From contig NC_134354.1 in NCBI RefSeq assembly GCF_048569485.1, forward strand, positions 512,812,280-512,876,279: a stretch of 64,000 nucleotides of DNA, read 5' to 3'. The notes below the pieces were generated by a model, which searched no databases, was not told the DNA's origin, and saw only the letters and a list, made by a program, of their open reading frames with translations. Every line of letters starts with the position of its first letter. Within the stretch, counting starts at the first letter, position 1. This document shows, piece after piece, positions 12,644 through 23,337 of the stretch. The DNA is from Anomaloglossus baeobatrachus (Eukaryota; Chordata; Amphibia; Anura; Aromobatidae). Both the position numbers and the translations under genes were made by a program.

Positions 12644-12870
12644 TTAAAGGGAACCAACCATCGGGATTTTCATATATAAAGTAAAGCCAGTGCTATAATG
12701 CCAGTAGGATTCTGAATGTAAGCATACCTTTTATTCAGAGGCTGGAAGTTTTATTTCAGAAATATGTGCAAGTAAAGTTCCAGCAGTTAACTGCTATTTG
12801 ATTGACATATGCAACAGGAAGGGAATATGTGGGTCTGGTCTTGCTACCTATTCCTGCCCCCCCCCTTTTT
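12644..12870 (+). mobile_element. Left half of a T2-type MITE
   Basis: Starts TTAAAGGGAACCAACCATCG and continues in step with the complete copy at 47306-47787, sharing 'aagccagtg', 'gaatgtaagc', 'aagtaaagttccagca' and 'aacaggaagggaatatgtgg'. The matching right half is missing; an unrelated hairpin lies just downstream. Confidence 0.65.
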
Positions 12871-13006
12871 TTCTTCATATTTTGACAGGTTTTTGTTTTT
12901 TTTTTTATTTTATGATCCTTTAAATAAATGGGTAGACTTGCAATTTTGATATTTCCACTGGGGCTTTTTAAAACTTGTATTTCTTGTCCTTTCATTCCTT
13001 TGTTCC

Positions 13007-13248
13007 TTAATTGGGCGGAAGCAGGGTCAGCTGAGATATCGGCATTTATGGATGGTGGATCCTGTGTTGTCACCTGTGCTTAGAAATGTTACCTGCCATT
13101 GATAATAATGCGCTTACTGAAAACTCTTCAGTTTTCAGTAAGCGCATTATTATCAATGGCAGGTAACATTTCTAAGCACAGGTGACAACACAGGATCCAC
13201 CATTCATTAATGCCGATATCTCAGCTGACCCTGCTTCCGCCCAATTAA
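13007..13248. repeat. Near-perfect 119-bp-arm hairpin with 4-base loop
   Basis: The left arm 13007-13125 pairs with the right arm 13130-13248 around the loop 'cttc'. By eye I find two mismatches (near 'ttatggatgg' against 'ccattcatta'). No coding sequence. It may be a fold-back end of the adjacent T2 MITE or a separate snap-back insertion; no target duplication is evident. Confidence 0.9.
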
Positions 13249-13890
13249 CAATGGCCTTTACACACGCTCATTAGATGCGTCTATACAAAAGATAGCGTTG
13301 GTATTCAACCATTGTGGCTTTTGTATGTGTTATTTCCTGAAACAATAGGAAGTGCTCAGTGTGACTGTTGTAAGATTTATATATTTTATTTTCAACAGAT
13401 TGAGATTTGAAGAAAAAAATTACCCCCAAAAAATATATTTTGACAGAAAAAACTATTTTAAACAATAGGCAATTTTTGTTGCTCACGTCCCTCTAAAAGT
13501 ATGTCCAAGTTAGTAAAAGGTCTCCCCTCAACCCTGAAACAGCATTACTACCATCCATTGGTGTTACTGACTTATAAATCATTGAATATTCTTTTATAAG
13601 CGTATAATGTGAAGCTTTTAATTTACCAGATTGTAATACTACAAACAGAATAATGGTTTACATTAAATTAGAGCATATTGCTTACTTTACCCCCATGCTG
13701 TAGTTGCCAACATAATAAATACATCCCTAGCAGCAGCATTCTATGTCCCCGTATAATATATTCTAATATGATTTGTAATTGGTGAAGATGACTTAAAGGG
13801 AAATCATTGTATTGCAAAGTTTTACATTAGATATTAAAGCATTTTCCACTTCAAGGTAATTAGGGTTTGCTCCAAGAGCTGTTATTTGGA
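13249..13890. other. Non-coding intronic DNA, nothing recognised
   Basis: AT-rich sequence between the hairpin and the Tc1-like element; no exon or bounded repeat seen. Confidence 0.4.
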
Positions 13891-13892
13891 TA

Positions 13893-16020
13893 CACTGACA
13901 AGCGAAAGGGTAACAATGTTTTAAACTTTTGACTTTCAGCTTCCATTTTTCACCATTCACTACAGCTTTGAACATGAGACTACCATCATTTTACAGGCAA
14001 TCATCTTGGCTGTCTAGTACAGAAATTTGATTTGCAACAATTTAGCACATACAGTAATTAGTTACGCAGATTCTTGTCATGTCACTGCATTGCTACTGAT
14101 TTTCGCCTAAAAATCTAAATTTAAATTTTTATTTTTTTTGTTTTTTTTTTTGTAAATCCACCTTTTGGCTTTCAACTTCAACACTGCCTGCATCCTTCTG
14201 GGCATGCTATCAATAAGATTGAAGAAACTGGCACAACTGGACAGTGACCTCTTCTAAACTCTGTGCATATATTTGTTTCTTCAGATATTTTATCATACCA
14301 TGCCTGATGAAGGGACCTGAGATGTTTCGAAAGCTTGCTTTGTAACATCACTTTATTTTATTTTAGTTAGCCATTAAAAGGTATCACAAGATTATAATTT
14401 TGTTCCTCTCACTGAGAACATTCAATAATCAATAAGATTCAAGCATGTCTCGACCAAAATCTGATCATATCTCTTCTAAACTCTCCCAATGTTGGTGCAT
14501 ACTGGGCGACTTCCTTGGGTATGTATACAGCTTTTTCTTCAACTCTTCCCATAAGTCTTCGATTGGGTTGAGATCTGGGGACTATGGCTGCCAATCCAGC
14601 ACCTCCACTTAATTGTCATTGAACAATTTATTTCCCAGTCTTGACCTATTCTTCAGATCGTTGACCTGCTGGAACACTGTCATACCTATAGTACTCAAGT
14701 AAACAAAAAAGGTAGAATCAGCTCACCCAGATATCATGGAGACTCCAATGGAGGACAGGTGCACGGTGAAGCCGGCCCGGCTGAGAACTCCAAGAAGAAA
14801 AAAATCCAGCACTCGTGTCCAAGAAATGTATAAAATCTTGCTTTTTTATTCAATATTCATAATAAAATGGAAATGAATCATATCCACAGAGTATAAAAAA
14901 TCCCCATAAAGATGAGATGAGATGACAGGGGGGTACGCATTTCGAGCTACATGCTCTTGATCTCAATCCACTGGATTGAGATTAAGAGCATGTAGCTCGA
15001 AACGCGTACCCCCCTGTCATCTCATCTCATCTTTATGGGGATTTTTTATACTCTGTGGATATGATTCATTTCCATTTTATTATGAATATTGAATAAAAAA
15101 GGAAGATTTTATACATTTCTTGGACACGAGTGCTGGATTTTTTTCTTCTATAGTACTCAAGTGTATGATGTAACTCTTATTGTAGGGTACTACCATAGAG
15201 CTCAACATTGAGACTACCATTGATCCTGGTCAAGTCTCAAACACATTTGGCTGTGAAACTCCCCCATATCATCAGACTTCCTCCATTGCCAATCTTTTAG
15301 TGTCCACTTTTCAGACTTTTTTTGCAAATTTATGTCGATGCTTCTTATGATATTGCATTCAAGCCATAGTAACCTTTTTTCAGGTCATCATGCCAAACTT
15401 GTGTAACGCGTGGCACACTGTACTTGCTTGGACATCTGTGATTTCACTATTACGAAGCATGCAAGCCACCTCCACTGCAGTTTGTAGCACCAGAACTCAT
15501 AGACCTTGCGATGAGTCAACTTGCTGAGTGATATTTTGCCTGCATGGTCACCTCTCGACTTTTGAATGGATGGACAAGACTTCATTATTTATTCTTCCAA
15601 CTGTCATGGCACTCGCATGATGCAGTTTAGCAATTTTTTGGGGCCGAGAGACTGCTATTGATTAACTGGATGATGCAGTTTCTCTTTTGTTTTGAGAAAT
15701 CTTCTTCATCGCTGCTCCTTGATTCACACCATTGAGCTTTCTCTTGAGAATCAACCTAATAACACACTGAGCTATTACGGAATGTGAGAACTGGTTGTAT
15801 TTTGTAGTATACAGGAAGAAAAAGATTTTCCCACCACCTGGAGCTAAACCGTAACAATGCTGGATAGTTGCAGGTCAAGTTTATGTATGATATAGCCAAG
15901 ATGATTGTCTATAAAATGAAGGTAGTCTCACTCTCAAACTGTAGTGGATCGTGAGATATTGAGCTTGAAAGTCAAAAGTTCAAAAAGTTCAAAACATTGT
16001 TACCCTTTTGTTCACTCATA
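13893..16020 (-). mobile_element. Tc1-like transposon fossil, near full length, hosting a hairpin insertion
   Basis: The inverted ends share AAAGGGTAACAATGTTTT (left, near 13905) and its complement near 16012, next to TA. Read on the - strand, 14625-14500 decodes to LDWQP-SPDLNPIEDLWEEL, the Tc1 motif holding the third catalytic acidic residue in the form SPDLNPIE.LW. The frame is broken by stops. Removing the 447-bp insertion and one 15-bp duplication leaves about 1.67 kb, the normal size of a Tc1 element. A dead DNA transposon. Confidence 0.75.
14701..15147. mobile_element. 447-bp hairpin insertion with 15-bp target-site duplication
   Basis: Flanked by identical CTATAGTACTCAAGT at 14686-14700 and 15148-15162, inside the Tc1 fossil. 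About 93 bp of unique sequence comes first, beginning AAACAAAAAAGG. Then arms 14794-14970 and 14972-15148 pair almost perfectly around one base, with about three mismatches in 177. A 15-bp duplication is the size left by LINE-machinery (target-primed) insertion rather than by cut-and-paste DNA transposons, but there is no clear poly-A tail. Family unknown. Confidence 0.8.
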
Positions 16021-16021
16021 T

Positions 16022-16554
16022 ATTTCTGAATGCATTGTTTTAACACATTTATTTAAGACTGCCAGATTTGCAGTGTGAATATCCCAGAAGAATATTGAGT
16101 TCTGGAAGTTAATCTCATGAGCCCGCCAGGCAGAATATTAATGTCAGGCGCACACAGTGTTCTGCCACCTTGTTTTGCTTTGTCTGCCATCACCTCTTGT
16201 ATAATGAATGATTTTGTGCTGATCAAGCCATGAGCACATCTTGCTAGATTTATGTGGTGGGAAATGAAACTGCCTTCAACTGCTTTCCATAAACACAAAA
16301 AGGCAATTTAAACATGTGGATGACCTGATTAAGTGTGTACTGTCCAGTGTATATAGTGTCGTCTTGTTGGAGTTTGTAATTTTAATTGTTTTTTGTTTTT
16401 TTTTTACTTTCTCCCTACATTGCAGCCTTTGTCATTATGACCCAGTTTCTTGCGGACTACTTGCAGCTGCAGCACAGCTTGTAACAATGGCTGCTGTATG
16501 CACTTGTGTGAAGTAGTCCCTGCTTTACTGACGTCTGCCTCTCTCCATGTACAG
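16022..16554 (+). other. 3' end of the intron before the first recognised GPM6B exon
   Basis: A pyrimidine-rich stretch at 16380-16425 and ctctctccatgtacag before 16555 form a standard acceptor. Nothing else recognised. Confidence 0.6.
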
Positions 16555-16741
16555 GTTGCTTTGAATGCTGCATTAAGTGCTTGGGAGGAGTTCCATATGC
16601 TTCTCTGGTGGCGACCATCCTATGCTTTTCTGGAGTGGCCCTCTTCTGTGGCTGTGGTCATGTGGCCCTCACTGGAACAGTGACCATCCTTGAGCAGCAC
16701 TTCTCCTCGAATGCCAGCGACCACGCTCTTCTTACTGAAGT
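16555..16741 (+). CDS. GPM6B: GPM6B coding exon (TM1 and first extracellular loop)
   Basis: Neuronal membrane glycoprotein M6B is a four-pass plasma-membrane protein of the proteolipid protein family (PLP1/DM20, GPM6A). It is known for roles in neurite and oligodendrocyte membrane organisation and in serotonin transporter trafficking. This 187-bp exon completes a Gly codon (phase 1 acceptor) and encodes [12 protein letters not shown], whose cysteines are the family's palmitoylated N-terminal cluster. Then come TM1 ([19 protein letters not shown]) and a loop ending in an N-glycosylation site (SSNASDH) and LLTEV. Acceptor ag at 16553-16554, donor gtgagt at 16742. PLP1 exon 2 is also 187 bp. [14 protein letters not shown] and the NAS loop fit M6B rather than M6A. 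The start codon lies in an upstream exon not found in the window. Confidence 0.96.
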
Positions 16742-17632
16742 GTGAGTATCTACACCAAAGGCCCAATATTACAGTGGTTAAGTCCTTACACCACAGGCTA
16801 ACAAATGGGAAAATATTTGTTATTCCAAACGATTGATTTGTTGGAAGAAGTGTTTGCGACTGTTACATTTATCTGCAGAAATAAATACACTTGATGCGTT
16901 CACTGCCCCATACAGATGAGTAGAATGTATTCGCAATCATCTAAATTATTGCATCATATTTGCCACATTTGATAATCATGTAAATGTCAATCCAGCAATC
17001 TTTACCATTGCAACACTAAATACCACATAAAGGATTTCATACAGATATTTTTGGGCCTCTTGTGCAAACAGGGTCAGTGGTGGGAAGTCGTAATTCAGTC
17101 CCATTGGGTGCAGATATTTAAAGAGGTTATCCAGGACTTAATTATTTTTTTTTTTTAATCTTTATGGGGCTAGGTACTTATCAGCAGGTAGCTACTAACT
17201 GCCGTTCTGTTCTGCAGTGCGGCGAGCTCTCTCGGCTTAATACAGTGGAGAGTCAGCTTTCAATCAAGATTGCATCGGCAGAGCAGAAGAGAAGGAACTG
17301 CTCTGTTGACTTGACATCATATCAAGCAGCAGAAGCAATGCCAGGAGTGGTCTATGACCATTCTGTGCCTAGAGAGATTGTCACACGGTGGAATAGCAAG
17401 GCAGTTAGAAAGTATCCTCCCAAAAGTGCTTAGCTCCGTAGAAACGAAAAAGATCAACTATGATCACAGAGTAGTTCACAAAGCGGTGTGCAGCTCGGAA
17501 GACAGGAGAACACCGCTCCGGTCTGCACACACAGCCTGGTGTTCAAATTCAATAGAAATCATTGGCTATGAAGCAAATGCTTTTTATTTAATCTGTACTC
17601 CAGGCTATGTGCATGCTCAGACAGGAGCTGCC

Positions 17633-17722
17633 GGCCCCCGCCTGTGGAGCCGCGCCAACCCCCGCCTGTGGAGCCGCGCCAACCCCCGCCTGTGGAGCCG
17701 CGCCGGCCCCCGCCTGTGGAGC
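17633..17722 (+). repeat. 24-bp GC-rich minisatellite, about four copies
   Basis: Units of cccccgcctgtggagccgcg plus four bases repeat with a 24-bp period. The period is divisible by three, so a false frame with a repeated RLWSRANP peptide appears; it is not a gene. Confidence 0.85.
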
Positions 17723-18188
17723 ATATATTATGTTTAATATATGTCCATCGACTTTTCTTTTTTTTTTTTTTCCTCTTCAGACATACAGTATGAATGACAA
17801 AATGCCCTGGCATTTGTTGAATAATCTGCGGGGAAAGTGCACATTAATAGGGTGACCCTATTTTTAAAGAGGACGAAAAAAAAAAAAGTATTGCTCACCT
17901 AGGGGATGGTCAGTGCCCCTATTAAATGTTCCACCTGTTGCCGCGTGGCTTGGGAAAACCCCCAATTAAATAGTCCAAAAGATTAAAAAAAAACAAAAAA
18001 AAACACACAGGCTGTGTTTCTGGAAGATTTCTTGCATAAAAGCATGTGCTTCTCCGGAAGTTATCGCTACACCCAAAAAAGCATCACACAATGCAATTTA
18101 TGTAAACCATGTGTGGGGCAGCAGTATTTATCTGCCCAAGTTGCAGTATTTATCTGCCTAATGCACCCTGAGCGATGCATGGTGCGCT

Positions 18189-19385
18189 TGTGACGCCCTG
18201 GACTAGCCAGGTTGTCACAGGTAGGCCCTTACACAAACACCTCCCCCCCCTTAATAAGGTGACAGCAGCCAAACTACAAAACCCTTGTCACCTCCCTCTG
18301 GGTTTGATGTTCACACCAGGGGGCGAGCCAGGCGGTTGGCTCCGCCCATCGAGGAGTTCACAGGCCCCGAGGCGGGAAAAATAGTAGATGAGCTTTGACA
18401 GTGAAGTGGAGTGAAGTTCAAGGGCAGACCGGTGTCCAGGTCTGCCATAGTCTACAACAGGTGTCTGGATTGGAGCCCAGTCACCTCTGGCAAGGAGGCA
18501 GACTGTGTTGGCCGCCTGCAGGAGCTGGGATTGCAGCCGGTGGAACCGTAGGGACCGGGGACGGGCGGTGGCCCGCCGGTACCGAACCGGGGAACCGATT
18601 GGAAACCGGAGCACCAGGAGGGGTACTCAGACCCAGTACGAGGCCCAAAAACAACTGGGCTGAGTCAAAGCAACTGATTGAGGACTGGACTTTAGGCCCT
18701 TTCCCACCTAAGACCCGACTGAAGACAACAGTCCAACCATTAGAGTAAAGCCACCGCCCAGGCATAGAGACCCGACGGGCCAGCGTCTGCGGGCAAAAAG
18801 GGCTCTCCCGGCACACACCAGGCTGGGGAGCGGACTACCGTTGCTCAGGCATAGGAGTCGTCATTTCTACACAAGTGAGGTGCAGGAGAAAGGCGGAAAC
18901 CACCAACCTGAAAAGGGGAAAAGCGCAGTCGGCTGCGGGCACCATTCACCATCTTGTTTGGTTTACCAGAGACTCCAGCATGTTTGTAATAGTAAGTACA
19001 GCAGTGCCTTCGGGCCACGCACCGCACAGACACGCCAGCACCATCCATTCCCCCGCCTCAGCACCTCCCTTGGGCCCCCGGGACCATCCCTCCCCCTACC
19101 CACGGAGGGGTCAACACCAAGCTGCGCAACACCGTCCCCGGGAGCCAAATCAACGGCAGCGGTGGTGTCCATCCATTCACAACCCGTGGGTGGCGTCACA
19201 AACTCAAATCCCCTACAAACAACTGCGGCTCCGGCCGTGGACCTCCCCACCCAAGTCCCTACGTGTAGCACCAAGCCCCCCCTTTCAGAGCGATGTGACC
19301 CCCGGGTCCGTGAGGAGCTCGAGCCACCCACCGACGAGCACGGATCCGAGCGGCTCGGCAGCCGGCCGAGCCCCGGGGTGGTACA
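18189..19385. mobile_element. Probable solo LTR of an LTR retrotransposon (fossil)
   Basis: A GC-rich block of about 1.2 kb stands out from the AT-rich intron. It begins TGTGACGCCC and ends GGTGGTACA, the TG...CA boundaries expected of a long terminal repeat. No internal coding region or second LTR is seen. No clear flanking duplication was found, so boundaries and the Gypsy-type guess are tentative. Long frames inside it on both strands reflect GC content, not genes. Confidence 0.4.
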
Positions 19386-19854
19386 CTCTTATGGGAAGAG
19401 CATGCCATTAAGAGAGAAATCTTCCTTCAGTGCAGCCGATTTTGTACCAGTGTTTTTTAATCTTTTTTAAAAATTCCATGACTGCATGAGACAGTGTCTT
19501 CAGTTTTTAAGGTAATGGTAATGATTGTCTGTCACAATTTTGTCTTTACAATGAATGTTACAGGTCCCTTCCACAGATCTGTTCCATTACATCTGTACAA
19601 CAGTTATACCTGTAATATCTCAGTCCTGTCATTGTGAACATTACAGAAGGCATTGCTCACAGAAAGCGTCACAGTAGACAGGTTCATTGATTTCCATTTG
19701 ATGTATACCAGACTTTGGAGGGTGGAAGTTTATTAAACATGCTTACTATCTATGGACTCGCATAGAGTATCAGATACAAGCTTAGCTTTATGTTTCTGTC
19801 ACTGTAGAACCTGAGCTGAATAATATGCTTAGATTCTGTGACGGTCTACTGTAA

Positions 19855-20035
19855 GGCTACATGCGCACGCTGCAGCGTGTTCATTCTTCTAGCGTTTTTG
19901 TCAACATCTGTCACATATACGCATCAAAAACGCACCTACATTACAAGCATTTTTTTACATTACCAGGCTCTCCGACAACGTGCAGTTTTGGTTGCAGTTT
20001 GTGAGCAGAAAAAACTGCAGCGTACGCATGTAGCC
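19855..20035. mobile_element. Short MITE, GGCTACATGCGCACG ends, TWA flanks
   Basis: The ends GGCTACATGCGCACGCTGCA and TGCAGCGTACGCATGTAGCC are inverted repeats. Flanks are TAA (19852-19854) and TTA (20036-20038). At 181 bp it is essentially two ends with a short middle. Confidence 0.7.
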
Positions 20036-20564
20036 TTAGGAGCTAAATGCATAAGTCTAAAGTTGACCAAAATGGCAAATGTCAACCAATGTACAAATGT
20101 GTGAAATCTACAATAAATGATTAAATTAGCCGAATAATGAAAGATAGTCATATGTTAAGTTGATGTTTAAGCTTATCACAAGTCCATGAAAGATGATAGA
20201 CATTCCTAGAATTTATCCATTAAGATTGTTCATGCTTCATCCTTTTGTCATTGATTATAGCCAGTTTCAAAGGCTTTAACAGCCGTGATGGGCTAAAATG
20301 TGTATGGAAGGGTCGACAGAGATCATTTACTACTTAATCATTTGTTGCCTAAAATTGTCCCTCTCAAGGTTATCACCGAGAACTAATTGCAGTTGAATTC
20401 CTATCTCCACTACGTTAAGATCTCATCATAATGTGCTCGGCAGCAGGTTTTTGTACACCTAAATGTCATGTGGCCTCATCCTTATTAAAATGATAGCACA
20501 ATGAAATTGTATTTCCTACCTATTGTAGCGCGACATGAAATGTGTATGTGTTACTGTTTTCCAG

Positions 20565-20721
20565 AATCCAGTTAATGCAGTATGTGATCTATGGAATTGC
20601 TTCCTTCTTTTTCCTGTATGGAATCATTCTGCTGGCAGAGGGTTTCTACACCACCAGCGCCGTTAAGGAAATGCACAGTGAATTTAAAACCACGGCTTGT
20701 GGACGATGCATCAGCGGAATG
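20565..20721 (+). CDS. GPM6B: GPM6B coding exon (TM2 and cytoplasmic loop)
   Basis: Begins with the third base of a Val codon split from the previous exon, then IQLMQYVIYGIASFFFLYGI. TM2 runs through ILLAEGFYTTSAVKEMHSEF to the cytoplasmic loop FKTTACGRCISGM. The length of 157 bp corresponds to the M6/DM20 form without the PLP-specific insert. Acceptor ttttccag, donor gtgagg at 20722; it ends in phase 0. The sequence is nearly identical to known vertebrate M6B proteins. Confidence 0.96.
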
Positions 20722-21310
20722 GTGAGGATATATAGGATATATAGAATATTGCTTCACGGTAAACGTGATGTGAATTGGACTGAGCTTTTTTCTTTCTTAA
20801 TTTGTTCATACGGTAGTTATTGATGATGAGGGAAGTCATTTAGGTAAAGACCATTGGTCCACAGGAATTCTAACCCAAAGTTGTAATGACTGGTTGTGCC
20901 AGTGGAAGCACACACAGATGGTCTTGGGTTATGCTGAATATTCCTGATTAGTTTATATTATTACCCTTTTATTTTATGTAATATTTCTTTGGGAAAGCAT
21001 GAACAAATACATAGACCACTTTTTTATTATTTTATATCATTATTTATGCACTCTTATAGGTATGCAATGAGCCTTCCACACCATTTCCATGACTTTCGAC
21101 AGAAACAATGATGAAGCCTCATTACTAGTCAGTGAGATCTGCCAGTCATTGTATGGATGTCTTACAACAGATCTTTCATAGCTAACAGTCACACTAGTAT
21201 GAATAGAGCCAATAAATCCATCAAAAAGGCTAAAATGATAGGAAATCGACCCAAATTTGAATGTATAAATCAGCATATTGGCTTATGTTCTTCACTTCTT
21301 TTCCCGTCAG
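20722..21310 (+). other. GPM6B intron between TM2 and TM3 exons
   Basis: A 589-bp intron with gt...ag ends; no repeat or other feature recognised. Confidence 0.85.
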
Positions 21311-21482
21311 TTTGTGTTTCTTACCTACATCTTGGGAGTGGCCTGGCTTGGCGTGTTCGGCTTTTCTGCAGTTCCTGTTTTCATGTTTTACAACATCTGG
21401 TCATCTTGTGAAGTTCTCAAAGGGCTGCCTGTAAATTATACTACAACCGCGGAACAGATATGTGTGGACATCCGGCAGTATG
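21311..21482 (+). CDS. GPM6B: GPM6B coding exon (TM3 and start of second extracellular loop)
   Basis: Encodes TM3 (FVFLTYILGVAWLGVFGF, then SAVPVFMFYNIW) and the first part of the large second extracellular loop: SSCEVLKGLPVNYTTTAEQI, then CVDIRQYG. Two loop cysteines and an NYT glycosylation site are visible. The segment KGLPVNYTTTAE is the least conserved part compared with mammals. Acceptor ttcccgtcag, donor gtatgt at 21483; it ends in phase 1 inside a Gly codon. Confidence 0.95.
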
Positions 21483-21591
21483 GTATGTCAGCTTTCATTT
21501 TAACTTCCTTTTAGGGTCTGTGGAAAAATTATTTTCGCAGTCCTGTGTTTAAACTGAACAAGCGGAGTCTGTTCTTCTTTAGCCTTAATAT

Positions 21592-22645
21592 GGTGACAGA
21601 TTCCCTTTAATATTATCTCTACATCATGCTCTTCTCAGATTATGTGACCAAGACCCTTAAGGCCCAGTCACACATAACTTGCCAGCGATCCCGACAACGA
21701 TACGTCCTGATAAAAATCGTTGGTAGGTTTCTGGTGACATGTCACAGTCAGGCCTTACCAGCGATGCAGTAACGATACAGGTCGCAGTAGCGACCTGTAT
21801 AATGATCTCGGCGGTCAGTGGGACCCTGTCACACAGCGTCAAACACAGCGATGTGTCCTGCCCAGCATCGCCTTTGAAGAAAATGGTCCAAACCATTCTG
21901 CAACGACTAGCGATCTCACAGCAGGGGCCTGATCGCTGGTAGGTGTCACACATAACGAGAGAGCTGGCGAGACCGTTGCTGCGTCAGTGACTCAGCAATG
22001 ATCTCGTTGGGGCCTTTACTCCAGCAATATACCACTTACTGGGCTACTTGCTGTAGTTTAGAAAATAAGTCACTTTTATCAGCAGGAGCCTATTACTAGA
22101 GGACTAGTCAACCTGCTGCCACATGTGGGTGGGGTTATACGGAATCTGCATTCAGAGAACTGGTACATCTAAAACAGATGAAATATGGATATATCCTTTT
22201 CATACAGGAAGAGGACAATAACTCAAGGGCCATCTATTGCGAGTAGTAATCCTAAAAGTTAATATTGTCCCTTTTTAGCAAGTCTTGCCTGACTAGGTTG
22301 AAAAGTTAAACCAGACACTCCATTTGCAGACACGTGTTTTGGGGTATTTGCCTCTTAGCCAAATCAGACCTCTTGCTCTGCACTGATAAGTGACTGGCCT
22401 CAGACATGGGGTCTAGAAGGGAACATTTTTCATTGGGAGAGTTTTAAGATGGGGTAAGGAGCCTTATAGGTCATGAAGTGCTTCTCTGGGAAATTATGCA
22501 AATAGGAAGAGAACTCGAGCTCTATTGCCACCTAGATGTAGTGATATCAAAACTGCAACAAGCAGCCCAGTAACTGATGCATAGCTGGAATAATGGTCCC
22601 TGCTCCTACATCATGAGGCTGGTGAGATTTTCTTTAGTAGTGCCA
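21592..22645. mobile_element. Rearranged T2-like MITE pieces around a TWA MITE
   Basis: 'ggtgacagattccctttaat' at 21592-21615 is a T2-type right end. Bases 22020-22090 ('ccacttactgggctacttg') and 22545-22640 ('caagcagcccagtaactga', then ggctggtgagattttcttt) are inverted T2 interior and end pieces. The MITE at 21660-22015 sits between them. The exact unit cannot be bounded by eye. Confidence 0.45.
21660..22015. mobile_element. TWA-flanked MITE (PIF/Harbinger-like), copy H4
   Basis: Flanked by TTA (21657-21659 and 22016-22018). The left end AGGCCCAGTCACACATAAC and the right end GTTGGGGCCT are imperfect inverted repeats. Inside are repeated cagcgat/cgacctg motifs and 'cacagcgatgtgt', as in the other copies. 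Confidence 0.65.
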
Positions 22646-22782
22646 TTGGGAAAGGGAGTACCAATGCTTCTGCCTTAGTGTATGTAGCTATGCACAGCAA
22701 TGTCAGTGTTGTATGTTTACAGGAAACACGAAGTCAAGCAGAGGAAAGTAATTTATGTACAGGGGGTCTTCGGAAAACATAA

Positions 22783-23043
22783 AAAAATAAGTCTTTATTT
22801 TTATATAGCACTAACATATTCCGCAGCGCTTTACATACATCAGGAACATTGTCCCAATTGGGGCTCACAAATTAGAGTCCCTATCTGTATGTTTTTGGAG
22901 TGTGGGAGGAAACAGGAGGAAACCTACGCAAACACTGGGAGAACATACAAACGCCTTACAGATGTTGTCCTTGGTGGGATTTGAGCCCATGACCCCAGCG
23001 CTGCAAGACTGCAGTGCTAACCACTGAGCCACCGTGCTGCCCC
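22783..23043 (-). mobile_element. tRNA-derived SINE
   Basis: On the - strand it begins GGGGCAGCACGGTGGCTCAG. It has a polymerase III A-box-like TGGCTCAGTGGTTAGC and, about 35 bases on, a B-box-like GGGCTCAAATCCC. It then runs through 'gtttcctcccacactcc' to a tail with AAAGCGCTGCGGAATATG and 'ctatataaaaataaag'. Tail fragments recur at 1.3, 6.3 and 7.0 kb. The tRNA-derived class is clear; the family name is not assigned. Confidence 0.75.
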
Positions 23044-23263
23044 AGACATCATTTGAATTGGGGGAGAAAGCAGCAATGCTCAGTTATTATTGCGATAGAG
23101 AGCATGACAATACAAATAGGAAGAAAAAAAACATATTTCAGGAACAACTAATATAACCACGAATGTTCATTTCATATTTGTTTAGACATAAATGTTCAGT
23201 GTGTGAAGAGTAGAGAAGACACCAATTTTTAGGGTAGGCTCACATTCTTGTGTTTCTCTGCAG

Positions 23264-23337
23264 GTATAATTCCATGGAACGCTTTGCCTGGAAAAGCTTG
23301 TGGAACAGCGTTGGGGAACATCTGCAGTACCACTGAG
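23264..23337 (+). CDS. GPM6B: GPM6B coding exon (second extracellular loop)
   Basis: A 74-bp exon, the same length as PLP1 exon 5, encoding GIIPWNALPGKACGTALGNI, then CSTTE. It supplies two more of the conserved loop cysteines that form disulfides in this family. Acceptor ttctctgcag, donor gtattt after GAG; phase 1 in, phase 0 out. Confidence 0.95.

Larger units (their letters stand above)
16742..20564 (+). other. GPM6B intron between TM1 and TM2 exons
   Basis: Donor gtgagt at 16742 and acceptor ttttccag before 20565. It contains repeat debris at 17100-17900 starting 'aagaggttatccagg', a 24-bp minisatellite, a probable solo LTR at 18189-19385 and a small MITE at 19855-20035. Confidence 0.85.

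Noticed and set aside
16316-16683. Alternative + strand frames over the first GPM6B exon
   Set aside because: Out of frame with the conserved M6B reading and not bounded by the splice sites.
18841-19470. Open frames of 209 and 178 residues on the + strand
   Set aside because: They lie in the GC-rich probable solo LTR, overlap in two frames, are Pro/Ser/Thr-rich from base composition and resemble no protein family.
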